Positions 27,468 to 35,925 of a stretch of 64,000 bases of DNA are shown here, in pieces. This DNA is from Dehalogenimonas sp. 4OHTPN (GTDB lineage: Bacteria; Chloroflexota; Dehalococcoidia; Dehalococcoidales; Dehalococcoidaceae). Location: positions 1,178,001-1,242,000 of the forward strand of contig NZ_CP159307.1 of the NCBI RefSeq assembly GCF_040448695.1, written 5' to 3'. The notes beneath the pieces were generated by a model. The model was not told the origin of the DNA, made no database searches, and saw nothing but the letters and a program-made list of their open reading frames with translations. Positions within the stretch are counted from its first letter, which is position 1. Every line of letters begins with the position of its first letter. The translations under genes were made by a program, and so were the position numbers.

Positions 27468-28697
27468 TCAAGCACCATATTTCCCAAGTTTTAAAGCATT
27501 GGCCATAACTAGCGGCATCAAATGGTATGCTGGCAATCTACCGAGACCGCCCTGACAGCAGGCAGTTTCATTAAACTCCCGAACCTTATCTGGTCGGCAG
27601 TAGCGGCCAGATACCATAACCGGTACCGGGTGCCAACTGTGGCTTCCCATCATTGCCGGCGTCGAGTGATCGCCCGTTACTAGAATAACATCGGGATTCA
27701 ATTCGGTGAAGAACGGTAACCACCGATCAAACTCTTCGATGGCGCTAACTTTACGCTGAAAGTTGCCATCCTCCCCTGCTGCATCTGTAGCCTTTACATG
27801 GAAAAAGAAGAAGTCGAATTTGCGATAATTGGCTTTCAGTATCTCCAACTGTCCACTCAACGAGGTTCCGCACTTCAACACGGTCATACCCACGACTTTG
27901 GCTAATCCTCGATACATTGGATACCCGGCAATAGCACATGCGTTTAATTTGTAAACCTCTTTGAAACTCGAAAAGGACGGCTTTTTCGAGAAGCCCCGAA
28001 GTAACAAACCGTTGGCAGGATGATAATCGCTGATAATCTCTGCTGCGGTCTCAAGAAAACGGTTGACAATGGAAGCGGTTCGGTTTGCTGAAGACTGCGT
28101 TGGAAAAACTGGTAACGGACGAGAACCGGTACGCTGGGGATCGGAATCACTGAGGGCATCTGAAAGCCCTTCGCCACGAAAAACCGCAACTAACCTATGA
28201 TCCTTAACCGGTTCTACCAGAACTTGAACACCATCAATCACGGTGTTATTCAACAGCGCGGCGATCTGCTGGCTTTTTTCCGTGCTGATTCTCCCGGCTC
28301 TCCGGTCAACGATGACACCATTATCATCTAGAGTGCATAAATTGCCTCGGGCGGCCACGTCACCTTCTTCAAGATCAAAATCGATACCCAAAGCTTCAAG
28401 AATACCGCGGCCGATTGTAAACTTTAACGGGTCATATCCGAATAGACCCAAATGCCCCGGTCCGCTTCCTGGGGTGATACCCGGCATAACTGGGTCAGAT
28501 AATCCGCAAACACATTTGGCAGCAAGGGCATTAAGATTAGGCACCACGGCGCTTTCCAGTTCGGTACGTCCGGTTTCAGGACTTGGTAATCCCCCGAGAC
28601 CGTCCAGTACGATCATAACAATTTTACTGGGAGTCTCGATCGACAATTCACGCATCAATGAAATCTGGTCAACCGAATTCATTATTTCAGCGCTCAT
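27468..28697 (-). CDS. apgM: Archaeal-type cofactor-independent phosphoglycerate mutase
   Basis: 409 residues of the alkaline phosphatase superfamily; interconverts 3- and 2-phosphoglycerate. Metal-binding VLDGLGGLPSPETG near the N-terminus, the phosphorylated-Ser region TPGSGPGHLGLFGYDP, FFFHVKATDAAGEDGN and the C-terminal VTGDHSTPAMMGSHSWHPVP. This is the ApgM class found in archaea and some anaerobic bacteria, not GpmI or GpmA. The start overlaps the pgk stop by 4 nt. Confidence 0.95.
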   Translation of the reverse strand: MSAEIMNSVDQISLMRELSIETPSKIVMIVLDGLGGLPSPETGRTELESAVVPNLNALAAKCVCGLSDPVMPGITPGSGPGHLGLFGYDPLKFTIGRGILEALGIDFDLEEGDVAARGNLCTLDDNGVIVDRRAGRISTEKSQQIAALLNNTVIDGVQVLVEPVKDHRLVAVFRGEGLSDALSDSDPQRTGSRPLPVFPTQSSANRTASIVNRFLETAAEIISDYHPANGLLLRGFSKKPSFSSFKEVYKLNACAIAGYPMYRGLAKVVGMTVLKCGTSLSGQLEILKANYRKFDFFFFHVKATDAAGEDGNFQRKVSAIEEFDRWLPFFTELNPDVILVTGDHSTPAMMGSHSWHPVPVMVSGRYCRPDKVREFNETACCQGGLGRLPAYHLMPLVMANALKLGKYGA

Positions 28698-29881
28698 GGC
28701 TTTCTCATCAATGCTTCGACCCCGGGCAGGCTTTCCCCGGACAGATATTGCATCGATGCTCCGCCCCCAGTAGAAACGAAGCTCATTTTATCGGCAAGTT
28801 TAAGTTCCGCCACGATTTCAGCGGTCGAACCACCACCGATAATAGTAGTTGCGTGTAAACGGCTGATAACATCTGCCATGCACTTGGTGCCCTCTGAGAA
28901 TTGCGGCATTTCATATATTCCCATTGGACCGTTCCAAAAAACGGTTCGGCAGCGTTCAAGTTCCCGGGTGAATTGGTTTATTGTCAACAAGCCTATATCA
29001 ACGATCCTTCCCAATGGAGGGATATTCTCAACCTGAACGCAAATCCCGCGGGCTTCAGGTGTTAGATCACCGGTCACAACCACATCTCTGGGTAATAGTA
29101 ACCGAATATTATGCTGTGCAGCTTTAGCCATTATTTTCGCTGCCAGCTCAAGGCCCTTCTCGTCAACCATGGACTTCCCAACTATGTAATTATTTGCTTT
29201 GAGAAAAGTCGCCGCCATACCACCGCCGACAAGAATTACATCCACTTTATCCATGACGTTTTCAAGCAACTTCACCTTATCTGCTATCTTTGCGCCGCCG
29301 AACAGCACACAGAAAGGCCGCACCGGTTTTTCAAGAATATGACCTAAAGAGTTCAGCTCTTTCTCCAGAAGCAAGCCGGCGACTGATGGCAGGTGCCGTG
29401 TGATGCCCACGATTGAGGCATGCTTGCGATGAGCAGTGCCGAAGGCATCATCGACAAAGATGTCGGCAAAACGAGCAAGTCTCGCCGAAAATCCAGGATC
29501 GTTAGCTTCTTCTTCTGAGTGAAACCGCAGGTTTTCCAAGAGCAGGATATCTCCATCCGCCATACCGTTTACGGCACTCTCGACCTCTGGACCAATGCAT
29601 TTATCAATGAATCCCACCGGGTGCCGCATCAATTCCGATAGACGTTCTCCCGTCACTTCAAGAGACATCGAGGGAATGGATTTGCCATCAGGACGCCCAA
29701 GATGGGATACAATGATTACCTTTGCGCCTCGCTCAACCAGATATTCCAGCGTTGGAATTGCGGCACGGATACGGCCATCGTCTGAAATGGTCCCGTCGAA
29801 GTTTAACGGCACATTGAAATCTACTCGAACGAGAACACGCTTACCTTTGACATCAACGTCACGCACCGTCATTCGATCCAT
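28694..29881 (-). CDS. pgk: Phosphoglycerate kinase
   Basis: 395 residues, normal length. RVDFNVPLNFDG near 20, SHLGRPDG, LLLENLRFHSEEEAND, LFGGAKIADKV, and the C-terminal nucleotide-binding GGGSTAEIV and VSTGGGASMQYLSGESLPGV are all present. Lies 59 nt downstream of dxs and overlaps apgM, forming a lower-glycolysis block with apgM and tpiA. No glyceraldehyde-3-phosphate dehydrogenase gene is adjacent. Confidence 0.98.
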   Translation of the reverse strand: MDRMTVRDVDVKGKRVLVRVDFNVPLNFDGTISDDGRIRAAIPTLEYLVERGAKVIIVSHLGRPDGKSIPSMSLEVTGERLSELMRHPVGFIDKCIGPEVESAVNGMADGDILLLENLRFHSEEEANDPGFSARLARFADIFVDDAFGTAHRKHASIVGITRHLPSVAGLLLEKELNSLGHILEKPVRPFCVLFGGAKIADKVKLLENVMDKVDVILVGGGMAATFLKANNYIVGKSMVDEKGLELAAKIMAKAAQHNIRLLLPRDVVVTGDLTPEARGICVQVENIPPLGRIVDIGLLTINQFTRELERCRTVFWNGPMGIYEMPQFSEGTKCMADVISRLHATTIIGGGSTAEIVAELKLADKMSFVSTGGGASMQYLSGESLPGVEALMRKP

Positions 29882-29940
29882 GATGGCTCCTGATGCTTCG
29901 TTCGGGATAATCCAGATTATTTAATCTTGACGGTAAACAC

Positions 29941-31851
29941 TTATACGCGGGAAGAAATCAAGTCGAGTTTCATCAGTCGGTTGGCTTCAATGAAACGCTG
30001 CACTTCTGTTTGAATCCCACTCGCATCCAGATGATAGAGGGAGCGCAATTCCGCCTGTGTTCCATGGCTGACAAACTCATCCGGAATGCCAAGACATTTA
30101 AGGTGAACCGATTTAACATCAGCTCGATGCAGCAAAGAGGCTATCTGGCTCCCAAGACCGCCTGAAAGAACATTCTCCTCAACCGAGATAATGTTTTTAG
30201 TCTCTCGGGCTACATCGAGTATTGCCTGTTCATCCAGGGGTTTTACAAACCTCATATTTATTACCGCAACCCGGTAGCCTTGTTCACCCAATCTTTCTGA
30301 TGCTGTTAGCGCAGCGGAAACCGATGGCCCGGTAGCTAAAATCGCTGCATGGTCGCCGTTTCGGAGGATTTCGGCTGAACCAATTGGGATCTCTTTCAAT
30401 TCGTGTTCGAGCTCGACCCCAATACCAGTACCTCTTGGATATCTCACCGCCATCGGGCTTCCGCGTAATGTCGCGGTGTAAAGAAGATGCTGAAGTTCAT
30501 TTTCATCCTTTGGTGAAGCAACAATCATGTTGGGAATCAACGATAAATATGATAGGTCGAAAATCCCCTGATGTGTTTTCCCGTCTTCACCTACAATTCC
30601 GCCCCTATCCAGAGCGAAAACAACAGGCAACTTCGGCAGTGCTACGTCATGAATTATCTGATCGAATGCCCGCTGCAGGAATGTGGAATATATTGCCACA
30701 ATGGGCGTTATTCCCTGTGCGGCTAACCCTGCCGCAAACGTCACAGCATGTTGTTCGCAAATGCCCACATCAAAAATACGATCTGGCATAACTGATTGCA
30801 TATGGCCCAGACCATAGCCATCCGGCATTGCCGCGGTGATGACGGTTATCTTTGGATTATTTTTCGCTATAATTTCTACAGTTTCGGCAAACACCTGGCT
30901 GTAGGACGGCACTTTCTGCCCACTGCCGTTTTTCTTTGGACTTCCTTTTGGAGAGATCCCATGGAAATTTACTGCGTCGATTTCAGCTGGTGCGTATCCT
31001 TTCCCTTTGGTTGTCACCAAATGAATAAGCGCAGGCTTATGGGTGTAATTCTTTGCTTTTTCGAGCGTTTGTATGATTTCGTTGATATTGTGACCATCTA
31101 TTGGACCGGAATACGCAAACCCAAATTCCTCCCACAGAGTGGTCGGCATAATTATTTTTTTTAAACTGCCTTTTATCTTCTGCCCGAAATTCCAGAAATG
31201 CTTCCCCATACTAAACCGGGATAAGAGCCGCTTACTCTTTTCGGATGCTTGGTAGTATCGTCGGTCAAACCGGACACGGGAGAACAATCGCGACATAGCG
31301 CCTACTGTCGGTGAAATTGACATGCCATTATCGTTCAAAATAACGATCAGTCGTTTGCCAAGATGGCCCGCATGGTTAAGGGCTTCGAGAGCCATTCCCC
31401 CGGTGATCGCGCCGTCTCCGATAACCGCAATCACATGGAAATTATCTTCGGCAATGTCCCGGGCAGAAGCCATTCCTATTGCTGCTGAAATTGAAGTGCT
31501 GGCATGCCCGGTAGTAAAAGCGTCATAAGGACTCTCATCACGACAGGTGAAACCGGACAGGCCCCCGTATTGCCGCAGTGTAGGAAATTGTTCACGCCGA
31601 CCGGTAATGAGTTTATGGGCATATGATTGATGGCCTACGTCCCAAACGATTTTGTCTTTCGGGCAATCAAATACGCGGTGAAGGGCGATCGTCAACTCGA
31701 CGACCCCAAGACTTGATGCCAGATGCCCGCCATTTGCGGTAACCCGACTAACCATCTCTTCGCGAATTTCAGCAGCAAGTTCGGATAGCGAAGAGCCATC
31801 GATTGATTTCAAATCGGAGGGTGAGTTGATACTATCTAGAATTTTGGGCAT
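29941..31851 (-). CDS. dxs: 1-deoxy-D-xylulose-5-phosphate synthase
   Basis: 636 residues. Thiamine-diphosphate enzyme joining pyruvate and glyceraldehyde 3-phosphate, first step of the non-mevalonate isoprenoid route. ThDP motif GDGAITGGMALEALNHAG ... NDNGMSI is at about 145-175, the catalytic Glu lies in DVGICEQHAVTFAAGLA, and the transketolase C-terminal domain follows. First gene of a minus-strand run dxs-pgk-apgM-tpiA-miaA-dapF-dapL; tpiA and pgk supply or consume its triose substrate. The ATG follows AAAGGCGG and a near-consensus promoter at 31888-31917. Confidence 0.97.
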   Translation of the reverse strand: MPKILDSINSPSDLKSIDGSSLSELAAEIREEMVSRVTANGGHLASSLGVVELTIALHRVFDCPKDKIVWDVGHQSYAHKLITGRREQFPTLRQYGGLSGFTCRDESPYDAFTTGHASTSISAAIGMASARDIAEDNFHVIAVIGDGAITGGMALEALNHAGHLGKRLIVILNDNGMSISPTVGAMSRLFSRVRFDRRYYQASEKSKRLLSRFSMGKHFWNFGQKIKGSLKKIIMPTTLWEEFGFAYSGPIDGHNINEIIQTLEKAKNYTHKPALIHLVTTKGKGYAPAEIDAVNFHGISPKGSPKKNGSGQKVPSYSQVFAETVEIIAKNNPKITVITAAMPDGYGLGHMQSVMPDRIFDVGICEQHAVTFAAGLAAQGITPIVAIYSTFLQRAFDQIIHDVALPKLPVVFALDRGGIVGEDGKTHQGIFDLSYLSLIPNMIVASPKDENELQHLLYTATLRGSPMAVRYPRGTGIGVELEHELKEIPIGSAEILRNGDHAAILATGPSVSAALTASERLGEQGYRVAVINMRFVKPLDEQAILDVARETKNIISVEENVLSGGLGSQIASLLHRADVKSVHLKCLGIPDEFVSHGTQAELRSLYHLDASGIQTEVQRFIEANRLMKLDLISSRV

Positions 31852-31887
31852 GAACCGCCTTTATCTTGAGGGTCAGGCTTGCTTTTA

Positions 31888-31917
31888 ATACTAACAGCGG
31901 TTCGACTGCCCTGTCAA
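31888..31917 (-). promoter_or_regulatory. Promoter of the dxs-dapL gene run
   Basis: Minus strand: TTGACA (31917-31912), 18-bp spacer, TAGTAT (31893-31888). Leader about 28 nt. Back to back with the promoter of the COG2426 gene. Confidence 0.65.
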
Positions 31918-31932
31918 GCTAATTTGTTCGTA

Positions 31933-31962
31933 TTGACGTTTAATGTAGAGCTCTGATACACT
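31933..31962 (+). promoter_or_regulatory. Promoter of the COG2426 gene, placed for a leaderless mRNA
   Basis: TTGACG (31933-31938), 18-bp spacer, TACACT (31957-31962). Only 7 nt separate the -10 box from the ATG at 31970, and no ribosome site exists. Confidence 0.6.
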
Positions 31963-31969
31963 CGCCGCC

Positions 31970-32521
31970 ATGAGTCTCGAGCAAACCTTGGCTGACTTTG
32001 GGCTGCCCCCGTCATTCATCGTTTTCCTCATCGCAACTCTACCGATCATTGAATTGCGCGGCGCGATCCCCATAGGAATCAACTATTTTAATCTTGAATG
32101 GTTTCCAACTTTAGCCCTTGCAGTCGCTGGAAATATGCTGCCTGTTCCCATAATTCTTGGGCTTCTTAAAAGAGCCGAAACAATTCTCTCGCAATACCCC
32201 GTTTTCAGACGCTTTTTCGCCTGGCTTTTTTGGCGCACCCGATCCCGCAGTGCTGCTATCCAAAAATATGGGATACTCGGGCTCGTCATTTTTATCGCGA
32301 TACCGCTGCCAGTGACCGGCGCCTGGACCGGAGCTGTCGCCGCCGTCCTGATGGGATTCCCGTTTCGCCAGGCGTTATTGCACATTTTCTACGGCGTATT
32401 AGCTGCGGGTCTGATTGTAACCATGTTGTCCTTGATAGGTTGGGTTGGAGCGATTATTGCCGGAGCATCATTTCTAACGCTTTTGTTAGTAACCTCTTTT
32501 CGCTCAACACTCAAGCCTTGA
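31970..32521 (+). CDS. COG2426 'small multidrug export' family membrane protein
   Basis: 183 residues with about four hydrophobic segments (roughly 15-35, 43-65, 100-130, 145-178). FLIATLPIIELRGAIPIGI near the N-terminus and the later GLVIFIAIPLPVTGAWTGAVAAVLMGF are the marks of the COG2426 family, once named small multidrug export proteins. Transport has not been shown for most members, so substrate and even function are open. It stands alone between the divergent dxs and a tRNA-Arg whose -35 box overlaps its last codons. No Shine-Dalgarno. Confidence 0.82.
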   Translation: MSLEQTLADFGLPPSFIVFLIATLPIIELRGAIPIGINYFNLEWFPTLALAVAGNMLPVPIILGLLKRAETILSQYPVFRRFFAWLFWRTRSRSAAIQKYGILGLVIFIAIPLPVTGAWTGAVAAVLMGFPFRQALLHIFYGVLAAGLIVTMLSLIGWVGAIIAGASFLTLLLVTSFRSTLKP

Positions 32522-32546
32522 CCGTGTTTAAACCTAGTGTTAGTAT
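32518..32546 (+). promoter_or_regulatory. Promoter of tRNA-Arg(UCU)
   Basis: TTGACC (32518-32523), 17-bp spacer, TAGTAT (32541-32546), 8 nt before the tRNA. The -35 box overlaps the stop codon of the preceding gene. Confidence 0.75.
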
Positions 32547-32554
32547 AGCGGCGT

Positions 32555-32628
32555 GTCCCAGTAGCTCAGCTGGATAGAGCGGCTGCCTTCTAAGCAGCGG
32601 GCCGTGGGTTCGAATCCCGCCTGGGACG
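32555..32628 (+). tRNA. tRNA-Arg(UCU)
   Basis: 74 nt; acceptor GTCCCAG pairs with CTGGGAC, anticodon loop CTTCTAA gives TCT, TpsiC arm GGTTCGAATCC, discriminator G. CCA is not encoded, unlike the other four tRNAs in the window, so it must be added after transcription. Confidence 0.95.
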
Positions 32629-32646
32629 TTTTCAGGTCGCCTTAAT

Positions 32647-32682
32647 AACAAGCCACACATTGTAATTGTGTGGCTTGTTTTA
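32647..32682 (+). terminator. Rho-independent terminator after tRNA-Arg
   Basis: A 13-bp perfect stem AACAAGCCACACA / TGTGTGGCTTGTT with a 7-nt loop ending in a short T run, 18 nt after the tRNA. Confidence 0.8.
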
Positions 32683-32730
32683 CTGTCAACGAAGTTAACC
32701 AGAGGATCAACTCTCCAGAGCCTTCGAATT

Positions 32731-32817
32731 CTATTGTGAACCGCGGCGTTTAAATATGAAAAATAGAATTCCTATAATCACTAGAATGATGATGATTTCA
32801 ACCGGCCCGATGCGCAC
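32731..32817 (-). CDS. 28-residue TatA-like single-helix membrane peptide
   Basis: Minus-strand GTG (32817-32815) with GAGG (32829-32826) 8 nt upstream and a TAG stop. The product opens MRIGPVEIIIILVIIGI, continues as an uninterrupted hydrophobic helix to residue 22, and ends in KRRGSQ. The opening GPVEIIIILV resembles the N-terminus of TatA/TatE proteins (GPxELLIILV), but the amphipathic helix is missing, so it cannot be a normal TatA. A TATAAT box at 32855-32850 could drive it; no -35 is evident. It may be a genuine small membrane protein or a remnant of tatA. The call rests on the ribosome site and composition. Confidence 0.5.
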   Translation of the reverse strand: MRIGPVEIIIILVIIGILFFIFKRRGSQ

Positions 32818-32861
32818 TACTATTACCTCGCTGACTTAATGATTTTTTAATTATATAACAA

Positions 32862-32889
32862 ACACCCTCTACCGTATAGCAGAGGGTGT
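32862..32889 (-). terminator. Terminator of infC-rpmI-rplT
   Basis: A 9-bp stem ACACCCTCT / AGAGGGTGT with a 10-nt loop, 18 nt after the rplT stop, followed on the minus strand by a T-rich stretch (TTGTTATAT). A short T run on the other side could make it bidirectional. Confidence 0.7.
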
Positions 32890-32907
32890 CTTTTAATAGC
32901 CGAATTT

Positions 32908-33255
32908 CTAACCCTGTGAATTTTTCGCCAATGTTGAAAATGCTTCAGGATTGTTCACAGCCAGGTCAGCTAAGGCCTTTCTATTAAGAGCGATGCCGGA
33001 TTTCTGCAATCCCTCAATAAACCTGCCATATGTTAGGCCGTTAATACGTGCGGCGGCGTTGATGCGCGCAATCCACAGCTTTCGGAAATCGCCTTTCCTG
33101 TCGCGGCGGTGAGCGAAAGCATAGGCTAGCGCGTGCGTCGCACTCTCATGAGCCCGTTTCCAAATATGATTACGCTGGCCCCGATGACCTTTGGTTAATG
33201 CCAGGATATTCTTATGTCTTTTGTGGGTTGAGACTCCACCTTTAATTCTAGCCAT
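32908..33255 (-). CDS. rplT: 50S ribosomal protein L20
   Basis: 115 residues, normal length. [35 protein letters not shown] and the later [26 protein letters not shown] are the L20 signature. An early assembly protein of the 50S subunit and, in other bacteria, a translational repressor of its own operon. Third gene of infC-rpmI-rplT, 24 nt after rpmI, followed by a terminator. I do not see the long pseudoknot leader known from E. coli. Confidence 0.98.
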   Translation of the reverse strand: MARIKGGVSTHKRHKNILALTKGHRGQRNHIWKRAHESATHALAYAFAHRRDRKGDFRKLWIARINAAARINGLTYGRFIEGLQKSGIALNRKALADLAVNNPEAFSTLAKNSQG

Positions 33256-33279
33256 CTGATGTTATCCTTTGATATTTTT

Positions 33280-33483
33280 TTACGATGACCCGTAGGGGAT
33301 CAAACGCCCCAGACGTTGAACATCGACTTTGGCAACCGGAATCATTTCGTCGAATTGACGTCGAGCTCTCTTTGACTTGTTGCGGCGCAGATGACTTTTT
33401 AAGCCCTTCATCCGCATCATTTTTCCGGTGCCAGTGATCTTAAACCGGTTTTGTGCGCCTTTATGCGTTTTTAGTTTCGGCAT
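33280..33483 (-). CDS. rpmI: 50S ribosomal protein L35
   Basis: 67 residues, basic, with the family start MPKLKTHKGAQNRFKITGTGKM and LRRNKSKRARRQFD. Its first 23 nt lie inside the end of infC, so translation is probably coupled. Standard infC-rpmI-rplT order. Confidence 0.97.
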   Translation of the reverse strand: MPKLKTHKGAQNRFKITGTGKMMRMKGLKSHLRRNKSKRARRQFDEMIPVAKVDVQRLGRLIPYGSS

Positions 33484-34027
33484 CTTCTAATGAACCTTCT
33501 TTATTTTTGTTACCTTTATTGGTCGCTTTTGGCAGCAACATCAGGTGGATTCGCGATCCCAGGAGTGTCGGTTGTCCTTCAACAGTTGAAATGTCGGTTA
33601 AATCTTCAGCAGCGCGTTTCAGGATTTTAATACCCAGTTCTGAGTGCGTGATTTCACGTCCCCGAAACATAATGGTTAGTTTTACTTTATCGCCGTCCTC
33701 GAGTTGTTTCCTAACACTTCGAACTTTTGCTTCGTAATCATGCTCCCCAATTTTGGGTCGTATCCTGACTTCTTTTAATAGTGAAAGCTTCTGACCCTTT
33801 TTGGCTTCACGTTCTTTTTTTGTCTGTTCATAACGGTATTTGCCATAATCCATCAACCGGCAAACGGGAGGTATTGATGTAGGCGCAACTTCCACGAGAT
33901 CAATATTCGCCCTGCGCGCCAGATCTTTTGCCTGGGCGACTGTCATCACCCCGAGTTGTTCTCCACTCTCCCCGACCACCCTGACTTCTCTTCCAAGTAT
34001 CTTTTCGTTGATTCGAAGTTCCTTAAT
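33461..34027 (-). CDS. infC: Translation initiation factor IF-3, with a non-canonical AUU (or AUA) start
   Basis: 188 residues when read from ATT at 34027 (IKELRINEKILGREVRVVGESGEQLGVM). A start at the first standard codon, GTG at 33979, would delete the conserved RINEKI...REVRV segment of the N-terminal domain. The ribosome site GGGAGGT (34046-34040) lies 9 nt from an ATA (34030) and 12 nt from the ATT. IF-3 genes classically use AUU, which lets IF-3 discriminate against its own mRNA. The linker and C-terminal domain (RPKIGEHDYEAKVRSVRKQLEDGDKVKLTIMFRGRE) are intact. First gene of the operon; it overlaps rpmI by 23 nt. Confidence 0.92.
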   Translation of the reverse strand: MKELRINEKILGREVRVVGESGEQLGVMTVAQAKDLARRANIDLVEVAPTSIPPVCRLMDYGKYRYEQTKKEREAKKGQKLSLLKEVRIRPKIGEHDYEAKVRSVRKQLEDGDKVKLTIMFRGREITHSELGIKILKRAAEDLTDISTVEGQPTLLGSRIHLMLLPKATNKGNKNKEGSLEDAETKNA

Positions 34028-34066
34028 TATATGCCGGCTACCTCCCGTAAGAATAAAGCAGAGGTA

Positions 34067-34096
34067 AATATATCACAGGATCAGTGTTTCATTCAA
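34067..34096 (-). promoter_or_regulatory. Promoter of infC-rpmI-rplT
   Basis: Minus strand: TTGAAT (34096-34091), 18-bp spacer, TATATT (34072-34067) with TGA before it. Leader about 30 nt, short for an operon often controlled by leader structure. Confidence 0.6.
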
Positions 34097-34177
34097 GTTG
34101 TATCAAATTAGGAAAAACCAGGAATACGAATCCACCTTGTTTCACTTTACTACTTCTTTGCGCTAAAATACCCACTC

Positions 34178-34269
<92 letters not shown>

Positions 34270-34421
34270 AAAACTAGTTACTTTTTCTTAGTTAACGCTC
34301 TGGCTTAACTACTGGTTCGTTAGTACACTCTTGCCTCCAAGGCCATGAATCGTTATCCTATAGCGGAAGGAGTCCGTTACCCCTCAGGTTTTCAAAGATT
34401 GTAAGTTAACATACTGGACAA

Positions 34422-34451
34422 TTGTTTCCAAACTTCGAGTTAATGTATAAT
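34422..34451 (+). promoter_or_regulatory. Candidate promoter of the nuo operon
   Basis: TTGTTT (34422-34427), 18-bp spacer, TATAAT (34446-34451). Leader about 42 nt. The ~150 nt between the tRNA and this element show no gene. Confidence 0.6.
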
Positions 34452-34499
34452 GTATTAATACTTTCGTCCTAGTACCGGTATCCCGGAGGCTGACAATCT

Positions 34500-34874
34500 A
34501 TGCTCGCTCAATTCGGCTACATCGGGCTCTTTCTCATCATCGGCTGCGCCTTCATCATGGTCACTCTTGGCATTCCGGCGGTGCTTTCTCGGCTGACGTG
34601 GATCGTCCCCAGGAAACCCACAAAGGTCAAGTTGGAGACCTACGAATGCGGCATGCAGACCACCGGCCGAAGTTGGGTGCAGTTCAACTTCCGCTACTAT
34701 ATCTACGCCCTGATGCTCATTGTTATGGACGTCCTGGCCGTTTTTCTATACCCTTGGGCAGCGAGCTTGGGCGACCTGGGGGCGACTGGCTTTTTCGTCA
34801 TCGCTTTCTTCCTGGTCATTGTCACTGTCGGCTATCTCTACGCTTGGAAAAAGCGAGCTCTGGAATGGCAATAG
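34500..34874 (+). CDS. nuoA: Complex I (NADH-quinone oxidoreductase-type) subunit A
   Basis: 124 residues, three membrane helices (about 4-28, 66-88, 95-117). The conserved [32 protein letters not shown] region spans the loop before the second helix, including the Cys that lies near the quinone cavity in complex I. First of eleven nuo genes. CGGAGG precedes the ATG. The gene overlaps nuoB by 10 nt. Confidence 0.95.
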   Translation: MLAQFGYIGLFLIIGCAFIMVTLGIPAVLSRLTWIVPRKPTKVKLETYECGMQTTGRSWVQFNFRYYIYALMLIVMDVLAVFLYPWAASLGDLGATGFFVIAFFLVIVTVGYLYAWKKRALEWQ

Positions 34875-35476
34875 AAAATCCGGGCCAGCCGGTCTACTCC
34901 GACATCGAGCTTGACGCCCGCGAGGGCGCCATCGTCGAGAGTTTCTTCGCCGAGCACCAGACCGCCATCCCCGATCCGGCCGACTGGATTGGAGCGCCGC
35001 CGCTCCCAGACAACATCCTGTTAACCACCGTCGACAAGGTCATCAACTGGTCTCGCCATTACTCGCTGTGGCCGGTGACTTTTGGCCTGGCTTGCTGCGC
35101 TATTGAGATGATGTGCACCGCCGCCTCACGCTTCGACATCGCCCGCTTCGGCATGGAAGTCTTCCGGGCCTCACCGCGCCAGGCTGACCTGATGATCATC
35201 GCCGGTACGCTGACCTGGAAGATGGCACCGTGGCTGAAGCGCATCTATGACCAGATGCCGGAACCGAAGTGGGTGCTGGCCATGGGAGCCTGCGGCACCT
35301 CTGGCGGCATCTTCAAAGGTTCCTATTCCGTGGTGCCCGGGTTCAACAAGGTAGTGCCCATCGACGTCTACGTTCCGGGCTGCCCGCCACGGCCTGAGGC
35401 ATTGCTCCAAGCCATCATGGAGATCCATAACAAGATCGAGAAGATGAGCCCCACCAGAAAGGCGTCCGGCGTTTGA
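34865..35476 (+). CDS. nuoB: Complex I subunit B (N2 iron-sulfur subunit)
   Basis: 203 residues from the ATG at 34865; the open frame extends further upstream over nuoA but has no relation to the family. It carries the terminal 4Fe-4S cluster N2: Cys pair in [11 protein letters not shown], Cys in GACGTSGG and Cys in [42 protein letters not shown] is the family core. It has an N-terminal acidic extension (about 1-50). Confidence 0.96.
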   Translation: MAIENPGQPVYSDIELDAREGAIVESFFAEHQTAIPDPADWIGAPPLPDNILLTTVDKVINWSRHYSLWPVTFGLACCAIEMMCTAASRFDIARFGMEVFRASPRQADLMIIAGTLTWKMAPWLKRIYDQMPEPKWVLAMGACGTSGGIFKGSYSVVPGFNKVVPIDVYVPGCPPRPEALLQAIMEIHNKIEKMSPTRKASGV

Positions 35477-35925
35477 TGAAAGACCTTGGCTTCATCGAGA
35501 TCGCCATCCGCATCCGTGAGCGATTCGGCGACGGTATTGCGGCGGCTGATGATAAACGGCTCATCATCGAGCCGCCTCGCCTTGCTGAGATTGCCGCATT
35601 TCTGCGCGACGACCCGGAACTGAACTTGGATTATCTAAGTTCTGTTACCGCCATCGACCACAAGACCGATTTCACCCTGATCTACCGCCTTTATTCGTTA
35701 AGTCAGAACCATCGGCTTACCATGAGGGTGCCGGTAGCCGACAGGGTCAGTCCTGCAGTGCCATCGGTCACCCCGATCTGGCGCGGCGCCGACCTCCAGG
35801 AGCGGGAGGTCTTCGATTTATTCGGCATCGAATTTTCCGGCCACCCCAACCTCAAGCGGCTGTTTCTTTGGGAAGGATTCCCAGGTTACCCGCTGCGAAA
35901 GGACTGGGTCAGCCGTGGTCCTTAA
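35476..35925 (+). CDS. nuoC: Complex I subunit C (30-kDa subunit)
   Basis: 149 residues from the ATG at 35476, whose A is the last base of the nuoB TGA. LDYLSSVTAIDHKTDFTLIYRLYS and the C-terminal EREVFDLFGIEFSGHPNLKRLFLWEGFPGYPLRKDW are the 30-kDa subunit signature. Peripheral-arm scaffold for subunits B and D. It overlaps nuoD by 11 nt. A separate nuoC, not a nuoCD fusion. Confidence 0.95.
   Translation: MKDLGFIEIAIRIRERFGDGIAAADDKRLIIEPPRLAEIAAFLRDDPELNLDYLSSVTAIDHKTDFTLIYRLYSLSQNHRLTMRVPVADRVSPAVPSVTPIWRGADLQEREVFDLFGIEFSGHPNLKRLFLWEGFPGYPLRKDWVSRGP

Noticed and set aside
34598-34864. Extended N-terminus of nuoB inside nuoA
   Set aside because: The upstream part is an alternate frame of nuoA; the family N-terminus fits the ATG at 34865.
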